Source: Candidatus Poseidoniia archaeon (lineage in GTDB: Archaea; Thermoplasmatota; Poseidoniia; MGIII; CG-Epi1). From it: 64,000 nucleotides of DNA. The notes beneath the pieces are model-generated. The model was given only the letters and a program-made list of their open reading frames with translations. It searched no databases and was not told the origin of the DNA. The stretch covers positions 1 through 64,000 of the forward strand of contig JASMLC010000007.1 in assembly GCA_030748895.1 (NCBI GenBank), read 5' to 3'. Made by a program: the position numbers and the translations under genes. Position 1 is the first letter of the stretch. Every line of letters starts with the position of its first letter. Below are positions 23,230 through 31,887 of the stretch, piece after piece.

Positions 23230-23351
23230 TGCCGAGCAAGTCTGTACGTAAGTTCCTCGAGGCTATCGCCCCGCGCTGGGAAGACCCGCACGAATTTGAC
23301 TGGCTGCGGGAAGCCGAACTACCACTGGCAACCGTCCCCCGGAGGCGCTGA
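23226..23351 (+). CDS. 41-residue microprotein between RPA-associated protein and RadA
   Basis: The ATG at 23226 overlaps the upstream stop (ATGA), with a second ATG at 23229; the TGA at 23349-23351 overlaps the radA ATG by one base. The product begins [18 protein letters not shown], continues [16 protein letters not shown] and ends in basic residues. It is rich in Trp and charge, and plausibly a short helical interaction motif. Perfect overlap at both ends in a tight operon is the main evidence that it is translated. Function unknown; a RadA or RPA partner is a fair hypothesis. Confidence 0.62.
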   Translation: MMPSKSVRKFLEAIAPRWEDPHEFDWLREAELPLATVPRRR

Positions 23352-24298
23352 TGGACAAGAAAGAAGAATCCATCGAAGACCTGCCCGGCGTCGGCCCCGC
23401 CATCGCCGAGAAACTGCGCGAGGCGGGCTACCGCACGCTCGAGTCGATTGCGACCGAGTCGCCTTCGCGACTCTCGGACGCGGCCGGCATCGGCGATTCG
23501 AGCTGCGCCAGCATCATCGCCGCGGCGCGTAAGCTGGCCGACATCGGCGGCTTCCTGACCGGCACGGAGCTGCTCGAGAGGCGCAGTACCGTCGGCAAGG
23601 TTACCACCTGCTCGAGCGAGCTGGATACGCTGATGGGGGGCGGCATCGAGACGCAGGCGATTAGCGAGTTCTACGGCCAGTATGGCTCGGGAAAAACCCA
23701 GATTGTCCATCAGCTAGCGGTGTCTGTGCAACTACCTGAAGAGCAGGGCGGCCTCAACTCAGAGGCGGTGATTATCGACACCGAAAACACCTTCCGACCC
23801 GAACGCATCGTTTCGATGGCGAAAGCGCTCGACCTGGACCCGGACGAGGCTCTGGCGCGCATCCACGTTGGTCGCGCCTACAACTCACACCAGCAGATGC
23901 TGATGGTCGAGAAAGCCCAGCAGCTGGCCGAGGAGCGGCCCATCCGGATGCTGGTCGTCGATTCGCTGACCGGTGCGTTCCGGTCAGAGTATATCGGCCG
24001 CGGCGTCCTTGCCGAACGGCAGGGCAAAATCAACAGCCATATGGAGTCGCTGGGGCGCTTTGCAGACTTGCACAACGCCGTGGTAGCAGTTACCAACCAG
24101 GTGCACTCCAAGCCGGACGCCTTCTTCGGCGATCCGACCAAGCCTATTGGCGGCCACATCGTCGGCCACACCTCAAAATTCAGGATCTATATCCGACGCG
24201 GCAAGGCAGGCAAGCGCATCTTCCGACTCGTTGACTCGCCACATCTCCCCGACGGGGAAGCGGTAGTGCAGATACTGGAAGACGGAATTCGCGACTAG
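23351..24298 (+). CDS. radA: DNA repair and recombination protein RadA
   Basis: 315 residues. The N-terminal helix-hairpin-helix domain ([19 protein letters not shown]) is followed by the RecA core with Walker [10 protein letters not shown], Walker [10 protein letters not shown], the L1/L2 loops and the C-terminal [19 protein letters not shown] signature of archaeal RadA/Rad51. It forms filaments on ssDNA for strand exchange. Encoded in one coupled operon with RPA, its partner and a microprotein, so ssDNA binding and strand exchange are co-produced. Its end overlaps the convergent small zinc-protein gene by 4 nt. Confidence 0.97.
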   Translation: MDKKEESIEDLPGVGPAIAEKLREAGYRTLESIATESPSRLSDAAGIGDSSCASIIAAARKLADIGGFLTGTELLERRSTVGKVTTCSSELDTLMGGGIETQAISEFYGQYGSGKTQIVHQLAVSVQLPEEQGGLNSEAVIIDTENTFRPERIVSMAKALDLDPDEALARIHVGRAYNSHQQMLMVEKAQQLAEERPIRMLVVDSLTGAFRSEYIGRGVLAERQGKINSHMESLGRFADLHNAVVAVTNQVHSKPDAFFGDPTKPIGGHIVGHTSKFRIYIRRGKAGKRIFRLVDSPHLPDGEAVVQILEDGIRD

Positions 24299-24672
24299 CG
24301 GCCCAGTCCGCGCAACACTTTCAGCCCGAACCAGTTGCGCTTCGCCAGCGCCCAGAGCCCAGCGGAGTCGCGGTCGAGCGTCGCCTGTTCGAGGTCGGAA
24401 TCGCCCTCCATGAAGCACTCAATCGTGCAGTAGCCCCGACTGGCGCCGTTGTCGACCGCGTGCGCGACACCGGCCGGCGTCGAATCGGTCATCGCGTTGC
24501 CAACTTTGAAGGCCCAGTTGAACGACTTGCCGCAGCTGCGGCAAGTGCGTTCCTCCACATTGCCGACCGTCGATTCGCCGTAGCGCGAGCCTTCGCCGAC
24601 CGCCTCCTTGTCGTAGACGTAATGCGTCTCGTCCGCGGGCGGGAAGCGCAGGTCAGAACTCGTCGTCGTCAT
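24295..24672 (-). CDS. Small CxxC zinc-binding protein of unknown function
   Basis: 125 residues from the ATG at 24672 (a TTG-like start five codons earlier is less likely). A central zinc-ribbon-like unit consists of [11 protein letters not shown] and GYCTIECF. The rest is polar, with a conserved-looking DNGASRGYC and a C-terminal [13 protein letters not shown]. It overlaps the end of the secreted CARDB protein gene by 20 nt, implying one transcript. Family not recognised. Confidence 0.68.
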   Translation of the reverse strand: MTTTSSDLRFPPADETHYVYDKEAVGEGSRYGESTVGNVEERTCRSCGKSFNWAFKVGNAMTDSTPAGVAHAVDNGASRGYCTIECFMEGDSDLEQATLDRDSAGLWALAKRNWFGLKVLRGLGR

Positions 24673-26149
24673 CCCACACCATATCATCGCTCCGGGAGCG
24701 GCGCAGCGCCATCACCACACCGAGGATTACCAGCACGGCAACGCCGCCGATGCCGAGGGTCATCGTGTCGAGGTCCTGTAGACTCTCGAACCAGTCGCCC
24801 GAGACGAGGCCGCTATCCCCGTCTGCGACGGTCAGCGAATATTCGACCATGTTGTTGGTCTCGTCGGTTTCGAGGGCATAATCTTCTTCATCGAGCACGA
24901 TGCGTAGGGTGTAGCTGCCCGGACTGTCAAACGCCAGCGCGAAACTGACTGTGCTGCTCTCCCCGGGAGTGACGAATGTGAAAGTGTCGTGCGCCAGCAC
25001 GAGCGGGCCGTTGTTGTGGCTGTAGTAAACCACGACTGGCACCGGGTTGTAACCTATAGCAGGGTCGCCAGCGGTGCGAATGGTGATAGCAATCGCGAAC
25101 GGCTTGCCGGTGGTTACGGTGGTTGAATTGGTCGCGCCATTGATTGAGACATCTTCCCAACCGACGTAGTTGTCGATGTCGCTCTGGTGGACGACCAGAT
25201 AGAGACGCTCGTCGCCGCTACTCTCCCACTCGTTGTCCTGAATATCGCCACAACTCACCGTCAGGTAGTAGGTATCGCTGGGCGCCTCATCCTCATTGTA
25301 GGCCCACTCCCACTTCACCCGTAGCGACTCGCCATTCGAGTCTTCGAGCACTCCCCCGGCGACCGTGACGTGCGTGCCCGAGCTGGTGCCGCGCACCTCG
25401 AGGCCCCAGGTCTCCGATTGCAAATCCTCGCTGCCAAAGGCCGAAAGCAGCCGCGCCTCTACCTCAACCACTTCGCGCGCGTGATCCACTTCGATGCGCG
25501 GGAATTCGGTGCGGAAGTGGTCCAGCTCGAGTGAAATACCGGCCGAGTGGTTCAGGCTGGATGTGAGCACCACTATCTGGTCGCTCGAGCTCCCGAACGG
25601 CGACCAGTCGTCGCCACCCGAATACTCGAGGTCGACTCGAATGGTCTGACCGCGGTCAATCTGGTTTTCGCCGTCGAGCGAGAAGCTGGTCGAGAAGTGT
25701 GAGGCATTGTTGTTGACTGTGCGGGTCTCGGTCTCGCTCTGAAGGGATTCGAACCCTTGGCCGTCCGGCACTACCAGCGTCGCACGGAACTGGACGTCCT
25801 TGACCGAGCCGGAAGTCGCCATGGCCCAGATTTCGAAGGGGACCGTTCCGCGCGCGGTGGCATTAGTGTTGAAGGCGGGGCTGAACCAGCTGCCGACGTC
25901 CTCCCAATTACGACCGCCGGTAACGCCGAGGCGGTTGCCGTCCTGCGGGCAATCGCTCTCGGTGTCGCTGTCGCTCGTCGGCGCAGTGGTGTTGAAGCTG
26001 CCGCTGCCGCCGTCAAGGTCACCGTAGAAGTAAAGGTCCAGTTCGTGGAACTGGCCGCTGCCGTAGTCTGGCTCGGCGGCTTGCACCGTCTCGACCGACA
26101 AAGGCGACAGGAGCAATAGGAGAGCCGTCAGCGCCACTAGCGCACGCAT
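24653..26149 (-). CDS. Secreted/surface protein with CARDB-like domain and C-terminal membrane anchor
   Basis: 498 residues with a clear signal peptide (MRALVALTALLLLLSPLSV). A Ser/Thr/Asn-rich, N-glycosylation-site-rich beta region follows. A CARDB-type adhesion domain at ~330-440 is indicated by VYYSHNNGPLVLAHD and EDYALETDETNNMVEYSL. One TM segment (LGIGGVAVLVILGVVMAL) and an acidic cytoplasmic tail end the protein. The layout is that of archaeal surface proteins anchored at the C terminus. A single Cys pair (SDCPQDG, VSCGDIQ) may form a disulfide. Ligand unknown. A TATA box sits 28 nt upstream of the ATG. Confidence 0.82.
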   Translation of the reverse strand: MRALVALTALLLLLSPLSVETVQAAEPDYGSGQFHELDLYFYGDLDGGSGSFNTTAPTSDSDTESDCPQDGNRLGVTGGRNWEDVGSWFSPAFNTNATARGTVPFEIWAMATSGSVKDVQFRATLVVPDGQGFESLQSETETRTVNNNASHFSTSFSLDGENQIDRGQTIRVDLEYSGGDDWSPFGSSSDQIVVLTSSLNHSAGISLELDHFRTEFPRIEVDHAREVVEVEARLLSAFGSEDLQSETWGLEVRGTSSGTHVTVAGGVLEDSNGESLRVKWEWAYNEDEAPSDTYYLTVSCGDIQDNEWESSGDERLYLVVHQSDIDNYVGWEDVSINGATNSTTVTTGKPFAIAITIRTAGDPAIGYNPVPVVVYYSHNNGPLVLAHDTFTFVTPGESSTVSFALAFDSPGSYTLRIVLDEEDYALETDETNNMVEYSLTVADGDSGLVSGDWFESLQDLDTMTLGIGGVAVLVILGVVMALRRSRSDDMVWDDDDEF

Positions 26150-26172
26150 ATGGCTTCGCGACCTGAGCCTCT

Positions 26173-26182
26173 CCTTTAAAGG
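26173..26182 (-). promoter_or_regulatory. Palindromic TATA element of the CARDB surface protein gene
   Basis: CCTTTAAAGG, a perfect 10-bp palindrome, is centred 28 nt before the ATG at 26149, indicating a leaderless transcript. Confidence 0.5.
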
Positions 26183-26188
26183 TTCCCT

Positions 26189-26353
26189 TCAACCGAGCGC
26201 TTTCTGCGCCGCCTTGAGGTTGGAAACCCGCGCCACCAGTATCGACTTGCGCCCCGCGGCGGAGCCATAGATGTAGTCAATGTTGATGCCTGCGGCGGCC
26301 ATCTGGCCAGGGCAGTTCTTCAGCATTACTGATATCTGTCGTTCCATGCCCAT
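26189..26353 (-). CDS. Shortened ACT-domain protein
   Basis: 54 residues from the ATG at 26353. MERQISVMLKNCPGQM is ACT strand 1, and GINIDYIYGSAAGRKSILVA with VSNLKAAQKALG are strands 2-3 and the last helix. Compared with normal ACT units of ~65-70 residues, about 8-9 residues of the first helix are missing between the NCPGQM and GINID parts, with the frame intact. GGGGAG 8 nt upstream acts as Shine-Dalgarno and a TATA box (CCATATAAGC) lies near 26404, so earlier in-frame starts are excluded. It would bind an amino acid or be a degenerating regulator. Confidence 0.68.
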   Translation of the reverse strand: MGMERQISVMLKNCPGQMAAAGINIDYIYGSAAGRKSILVARVSNLKAAQKALG

Positions 26354-26427
26354 ACTTTCACTCCCCGTTGTGGTCGGGTTGTGAGGTGTCGGTGTTTTGC
26401 TTATATGGTTTTCGGCAGCGCCTGAAT

Positions 26428-27648
<1,221 letters not shown>

Positions 27649-27679
27649 CTACTAAAGGGGCTTATTTGGGCACTGCGGC

Positions 27680-27703
27680 GCAGGGGGCTAAAGCCCCCCT
27701 GCA
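27680..27703. promoter_or_regulatory. Strong hairpin between DUF63 and the pterin dehydratase gene
   Basis: GCAGGGGGCT-AA-AGCCCCCCTGC makes a 7-bp GC stem, one bulge and 3 more pairs, 12 nt before the ATG at 27715. It may be an operator in the divergent promoter region or a 5' hairpin in the plus-strand mRNA. Confidence 0.35.
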
Positions 27704-27714
27704 ACTCGGGCTGT

Positions 27715-27972
27715 ATGGGGCTCCCAGATGGATGGGGTGAGAATGGCGAACACGGCTGGCTCGAACGTGAACTCGAATTCAAGGACTTCGCGGCGGCGCT
27801 GGAATTCGTGAATCGAGTCGCTGAAATTGCCGAGGAACTTAACCATCATCCTGACATCCTGCTCCATGGCTGGAACAGGGTGCACATCGCCAGTTGGAGC
27901 CATGATGCGAAGGGCATCACCGACCGTGACCATGCGCTCGCCGGCCGAATTAACACTCTCATTGGCGGCTGA
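27715..27972 (+). CDS. Pterin-4-alpha-carbinolamine dehydratase family
   Basis: 85 residues. The family's histidine motif is clear: AEELNHHPDILLHGWNRV, then a Trp-Ser-His-Asp stretch (ASWSHDAKGITDRDHALA). It dehydrates 4a-hydroxytetrahydropterins, or acts like archaeal and molybdopterin-linked PCD relatives of unclear substrate. The N-terminal strand ERELEFKDFAAALEFVN fits. Dihydropteroate synthase occurs elsewhere in this window, so the organism clearly handles pterins. Length slightly under the usual 95-110 residues. Confidence 0.85.
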   Translation: MGLPDGWGENGEHGWLERELEFKDFAAALEFVNRVAEIAEELNHHPDILLHGWNRVHIASWSHDAKGITDRDHALAGRINTLIGG

Positions 27973-28000
27973 AAACCTCTTTTATCGTCGGGGGGATTGA

Positions 28001-28010
28001 TTTTTATACT
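28001..28010 (+). promoter_or_regulatory. TATA box of the DUF5679-like gene
   Basis: TTTTTATACT is centred 26 nt before the ATG at 28031, consistent with a leaderless mRNA. An earlier CCTCTTTTATC at 27976-27986 may terminate the upstream gene. Confidence 0.5.
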
Positions 28011-28030
28011 ATTGCGGAGCGTGCCCCCGC

Positions 28031-28174
28031 ATGACAGAAGCCTACTGTGTCAAGTGCAAGTCCAAGCGAACCATGTCCAACGCCGCTCAGGTCACCATGA
28101 AGAACGGCCGCAAGGCGATGAAGGGCAGCTGCCCAACATGCAGCACCGGGATGTACCGCATTCTCGGTAACTAG
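28031..28174 (+). CDS. 47-residue zinc-ribbon protein (DUF5679-like)
   Basis: The product is MTEAYCVKCKSKRTMSNAAQ, then VTMKNGRKAMKGSCPTCST and GMYRILGN. It has two CxxC knuckles (YCVKCK, CPTCST) around a basic hairpin, the layout of the tiny DUF5679 zinc ribbons seen in archaea and bacteria. A leaderless TATA box supports this start. It ends 5 nt before the stop of the convergent Top6A gene. Function unknown; such ribbons often bind nucleic acid or ribosomes. Confidence 0.82.
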   Translation: MTEAYCVKCKSKRTMSNAAQVTMKNGRKAMKGSCPTCSTGMYRILGN

Positions 28175-28179
28175 GACTT

Positions 28180-29262
28180 TCAGAGGCCAGTTTCAGCCAA
28201 CTTCTCCGGCAAGTACGTGTCGGTCACGAAGTCGAGGCCATACTTGGCGAGAGCCTGCTGCTCAGCCTTGAGCCCCAGTTCTAGCTGGAGCTCGATTTCC
28301 GAGCTCCAGTAATCATTGAGAAAGCGCGGGTCGCTACGCATTGACTTTAGCGCCTGCCGGTCGCGCTCTGTGAGCTCGTCGTGCGGAAGCTCGTAATTTG
28401 TTATGTCGGATGGAGTCACGCCAAGATAGCGGGCCGTTGGAGTAGCGAGCAGGTGTGAAATGTGAGCGGTCTTGATGGCACCATAGGCGATCGAGCCGTA
28501 AATCCGGTATGACCAGGGATCTGCATCAGTAAAGACCAGTAGCGGCAGGCTGGTCTCATCACTAAGCCGCTGCAGGAACCTGCGCGTCGAGCGTGCTGGC
28601 TGTCCCTTGATGTGGACCAGGATTGCGCCGTGACTCTCATCAAACCCATTCTCAACCAACCTATCGAACATTCCTCCTGTCTCGATGGCGATGATGCAGC
28701 GCGCGCTGCCTGAGTTGTTGAAAGTGATTTTATCTGGTTCGACGTTGTAGGGAATTGCGTAGCCAGTATCTCCAACGTCGTCGCGGCAGTTAATACGCAT
28801 CGGCTTGCCTTTGCGGTTTATCTCCGTTAAAGTAAGGTCGCCCAGTACCTTGGCACCATCCTCCTCGGGTCGAATCTTGAAGTCCTCGCGCTGAAAGCTA
28901 GTTACGATTTCAAGGTCCTCAATCAACTTGTTAGATTCATCCTGTGTGTGGAACTTGCCCAGATCCCAGCCTTCAGAGATGTAGTAGAGTTCCCTTAATG
29001 TGGATGATTTCTGCTGGCCAACCATGTCGCGGATGAAGTCGAGTAGGTAAGTGGTGCGCAGTAGCATATACGCTCCATCCAGCTTCTTGGCTGTGCGGGT
29101 TGTCCTCGCTTCTCCATACTTCCAGACTTGCTGTTGCTGGTCGAAGATTATGTTACCCTTACTGCGGGTGGGAAGGTTCATCTCAGGAATCGTTCCGAGG
29201 TTTAGCTGTTTGTGAATCTGGCCGGCAATCTGTTCCAGCTGGCCAATCGCGGACTTGGGCAT
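28180..29262 (-). CDS. top6A: DNA topoisomerase VI subunit A (Spo11-like)
   Basis: 360 residues, the usual length. The winged-helix 5Y-CAP domain holds STLRELYYISEGW with the catalytic tyrosine (Y93/Y94). The Toprim domain shows IIAIETGGMFDRL (Glu) and LLVFTDADPWSYRIYGSI (DxD), which bind magnesium. Subunit A makes the double-strand break and needs ATP-binding subunit B, which often lies next door but is absent here. Base composition is markedly less GC-rich than most of the window. A lone Spo11/Top6A role or a remote top6B are both possible. Confidence 0.93.
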   Translation of the reverse strand: MPKSAIGQLEQIAGQIHKQLNLGTIPEMNLPTRSKGNIIFDQQQQVWKYGEARTTRTAKKLDGAYMLLRTTYLLDFIRDMVGQQKSSTLRELYYISEGWDLGKFHTQDESNKLIEDLEIVTSFQREDFKIRPEEDGAKVLGDLTLTEINRKGKPMRINCRDDVGDTGYAIPYNVEPDKITFNNSGSARCIIAIETGGMFDRLVENGFDESHGAILVHIKGQPARSTRRFLQRLSDETSLPLLVFTDADPWSYRIYGSIAYGAIKTAHISHLLATPTARYLGVTPSDITNYELPHDELTERDRQALKSMRSDPRFLNDYWSSEIELQLELGLKAEQQALAKYGLDFVTDTYLPEKLAETGL

Positions 29263-29386
29263 GCCACGCTATTGTGCAGGTGGTTTTGAGATGTGGGGGT
29301 GGTTGTGAAATGGGAATTGGGGATTGTTACGTTGTCGGGTGGATTTCAGTGGCCAAAGCTGACATATCACCCGCCGGTGGGGTGTT

Positions 29387-30142
29387 GTGACTGAAATACC
29401 TCGGGACCACCATCGCTACTGCTCGCTACTGGCGCGAGAGAAACTGGTCGCGGCCGGCGACCTCGTCGCTGGTGCCGGTCTGATTGCGCATGGGCGGGGA
29501 GAGGCGTTCGATTACCTGCTCGGAGAGCGAACCACTGCGCCGGCACGGCGGGCGATTGCGGCAGCGGCGAAATTGCTGGTTAACGCCGAACGGCCAGTTA
29601 TCTCTGTCAATGGTAATGTGGTGGCGCTCGCGGCGGAGAGTATAGCTGAACTCGCGGCAGCCATCCCGGCACAGGTAGAGGTTAATTTATTCCACCGAAC
29701 ACCAGAGCGCGTCAGTGGTTTGGTTGACTTGATGGCGGCCGATGGCGTCGTCGCGCTTGGTGCCAAACCAGATTTCCAGATTCCGGGGCTTTCTTCTGAA
29801 CGGGGGAAATGTTGTCGCGCCGGCATCGGTACAGCAGATGTGGTGTTGGTGCCTCTGGAAGACGGTGACCGCTGCCAGGCGCTGGTTGATATGGGGAAAA
29901 CCGTCATATCTATTGATCTCAATCCACTCTCTCGCACGGCACGCGCAGCCCATGTTACAATTGTTGATGAACTGGAGAGGGCACTGCCGCTGCTCGTTGG
30001 TGCCACCCGGAGCAGCAGGGGTGAGAAATCGACAGGGAGCAGTGGGGGGGGAAAAGGGAGCAAATTCAACAACAAAACCAACCTCGAAGAAACGATTAAC
30101 ATTATTGGAAAGCACACTATGAAAGCCAGCGGGACCCCTTGA
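29387..30142 (+). CDS. 4-phosphopantoate--beta-alanine ligase (archaeal PPS, COG1701)
   Basis: 251 residues from the GTG at 29387. IPRDHHRYCSLLAREKLV and GLIAHGRGEAFDYLLGE are hallmark motifs of archaeal phosphopantothenate synthetase; PVISVNGNVVAL and VDEL follow. With pantoate kinase it forms 4-phosphopantothenate, replacing the bacterial PanC/PanK route to coenzyme A. The final ~45 residues (Ser/Gly/Lys-rich) extend past the core. A TATA-like TGACATATC lies about 21 nt upstream. Lower GC than the flanking regions. Confidence 0.9.
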   Translation: MTEIPRDHHRYCSLLAREKLVAAGDLVAGAGLIAHGRGEAFDYLLGERTTAPARRAIAAAAKLLVNAERPVISVNGNVVALAAESIAELAAAIPAQVEVNLFHRTPERVSGLVDLMAADGVVALGAKPDFQIPGLSSERGKCCRAGIGTADVVLVPLEDGDRCQALVDMGKTVISIDLNPLSRTARAAHVTIVDELERALPLLVGATRSSRGEKSTGSSGGGKGSKFNNKTNLEETINIIGKHTMKASGTP

Positions 30143-30157
30143 TTTCGACTGGAAACC

Positions 30158-30166
30158 TCTTTTTTA
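30158..30166 (+). terminator. T-rich terminator of the PPS gene
   Basis: TCTTTTTTA lies 16 nt after the PPS stop, followed by AT-rich DNA. Oligo-T runs are the standard archaeal termination signal. Confidence 0.5.
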
Positions 30167-30210
30167 TATTATATATTTATCGAGAAAAGGAAAACATAAC
30201 AAACCGCCGA

Positions 30211-30224
30211 ATAAAAAAATAAAA
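30211..30224 (-). terminator. T-rich terminator of the prs-to-glyS operon
   Basis: On the minus strand this reads TTTTATTTTTTTAT, 83 nt after the glyS stop and preceded by hairpin-forming sequence, so it probably ends the minus-strand operon. Confidence 0.5.
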
Positions 30225-30229
30225 GTTCC

Positions 30230-30306
30230 AGAGGAAAGGAAGGGGTGTCCCTTTCCAAAGCTACCGGGCGTCGGGCAGGGGTCGACGCCACCGGTCGCCA
30301 CGGCAA
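30230..30306 (-). other. Structured 3' region of glyS (two inverted repeats)
   Basis: GGAAAGG/CCTTTCC (near 30234-30259) and GGCGTCG/CGACGCC (near 30268-30291) would form two adjacent stems between the glyS stop and the T-rich terminator. This may be a 3' UTR structure or a small RNA. No open frame of note and no known RNA family was recognised. Confidence 0.35.
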
Positions 30307-31887
30307 TCAAATGCGTTCAGCGCTCTTCCGCACCTGACTCATCGTATCACGTTCTCGCACCGTTACCGTTCCATCATCCATGGTCTGGTGGTCTATTGTT
30401 ATCGCCAGGGGCACACCAATTTCATCCGCGCGCGCATAGCGCCGACCGATAGAACCACCACCATCGAAGTAGACATCAACACCGCGCTGGCGCAGCTCTC
30501 CACAAACACCCCTGGCGCGTTCCCTCATTCCATCCCTGTTCATTAATGGTGCGACGAGTGCAACATATGGCCCAATCGCTTCCGGCAGCGCCAGCCACCC
30601 CCGGTCGCCTTCAGAGCGCCATGTTGTTTCCAGAATCGAATAGAGCAACCTGTCCAGTCCAAACGAGGGTTCAACTACCAATGGGAACGCCATCTCCTGT
30701 TCGGCAACAGCCTTCTGTGTAAAACAATCAACACCCAGTTCTGTTTTCTTTCCACCCACCTCAACAACCACCCCCGGGGCAACATCATCTTCAAGTTGTT
30801 CCAGTATATATTTAGCAGCGGACTTGAATTTTCTGCCGATAGCGCCCCTGTCTGGAATCCAGTGCTCGACCAGCCGCGATTTTCCCCCCACCGGAACGCG
30901 CATTTCACGTCCGCTGGCTATCGCGTGCGCCCTGAGGTCATAATCACCCCGGTGCGCGATTCCTACCACCTCAATCCACCCAGCTGAAGTTTTCACCTCC
31001 CCATCCCAGCAGTCAGATGAGTAGTGGGCCATCTCGTGCTGGCCATGCTGCCGGAACCTGAGTTTTTCTGGGGGCACCCCACAGTCAAGGATGAACTTAC
31101 AGCAGCGCGCCAGCCAGGTCGCCACCTGCGGTGAAGCGATTATCCCTTTCGCGAGAGCTTTACTAACGGGAGCTTCGATAGCCTTACCAACATCAGGCAG
31201 GAGTGAAACCACCACTTCACTAATATTCTCTGGTAAATCCGCCTCCGCACCCGGGAGGAAGAAGGATTCCACTTCCATCTGGGTGAATTCTCGCAATCGC
31301 AACGGACCCTGCCGCGGGGCGATTTCATTGCGAAAGGCACGACCGACTTGCGCCGCAGCCAACGGCAGCTTGCCCCGGTTCTGACGCAGGAGCCATGGGA
31401 AAGCCTGGAAAATACCCTGCGCAGTTTCCGGCCGCAGGTACCCAACCGCGCCACGGCCAGCGCCAATTGAGGTGGTAAACATCAGGTTGAAGGGACGCGG
31501 CATGCCCAACACCCCCTCACAGCCTCCACAAGTGTTTTTTGCAACTTCAGCGATGAGCGCCTTTTTCCCGAGCGCATCACCTCCTTCGATGAGGCGGTCG
31601 GCCCGGTACAGTTTCTTACACTCGCTACATTCAACCACCAAATCATCAAATTCTGAAAGGTGGCCCGACGCCCGGAAAAGCGCTTCCGGGCCGATAGTAG
31701 CTCCCTCCAGCTCGAGCGCGCCAGTTTCAATTACAAACTGCTGCCGCCAGAGTTCGAGGATTTTACGTCGCAGCCGCACCCCGATGGGACCATAATCAAG
31801 CAGTCCGGCAACTCCACCATAGGGTTCGTAGGCGGGCTGGAATATTCCTCGCCGCTTGGCGAGCGCCATTACTTCCTTGAAATTCAT
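30307..31887 (-). CDS. glyS: Glycyl-tRNA synthetase (archaeal/eukaryotic alpha2 type)
   Basis: 526 residues. The N terminus KRRGIFQPAYEPYGGVAGLLDYGPIGVRL is typical. Class II motifs follow: RPETAQGIFQAF, QVGRAFRNEIAPRQG (motif 2) and EPSFGLDRLLYSILE (motif 3). A Cys4 insert (VECSECKKLY, NTCGGCEG) binds zinc as in archaeal homologues, and the C-terminal anticodon domain ends IDHQTMDDGTVTVRERD. It charges tRNA-Gly. Its ATG overlaps the CBS-protein stop (ATGA). Composition is GC-poorer than the window average. Confidence 0.96.
   Translation of the reverse strand: MNFKEVMALAKRRGIFQPAYEPYGGVAGLLDYGPIGVRLRRKILELWRQQFVIETGALELEGATIGPEALFRASGHLSEFDDLVVECSECKKLYRADRLIEGGDALGKKALIAEVAKNTCGGCEGVLGMPRPFNLMFTTSIGAGRGAVGYLRPETAQGIFQAFPWLLRQNRGKLPLAAAQVGRAFRNEIAPRQGPLRLREFTQMEVESFFLPGAEADLPENISEVVVSLLPDVGKAIEAPVSKALAKGIIASPQVATWLARCCKFILDCGVPPEKLRFRQHGQHEMAHYSSDCWDGEVKTSAGWIEVVGIAHRGDYDLRAHAIASGREMRVPVGGKSRLVEHWIPDRGAIGRKFKSAAKYILEQLEDDVAPGVVVEVGGKKTELGVDCFTQKAVAEQEMAFPLVVEPSFGLDRLLYSILETTWRSEGDRGWLALPEAIGPYVALVAPLMNRDGMRERARGVCGELRQRGVDVYFDGGGSIGRRYARADEIGVPLAITIDHQTMDDGTVTVRERDTMSQVRKSAERI

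Noticed and set aside
30225-30306. RNase P RNA, 5S rRNA or SRP RNA in the glyS 3' region
   Set aside because: A GAGGAAAGG stretch recalls RNase P RNA, but the region is far too short and the other conserved motifs are missing; nothing matches 5S or SRP RNA.
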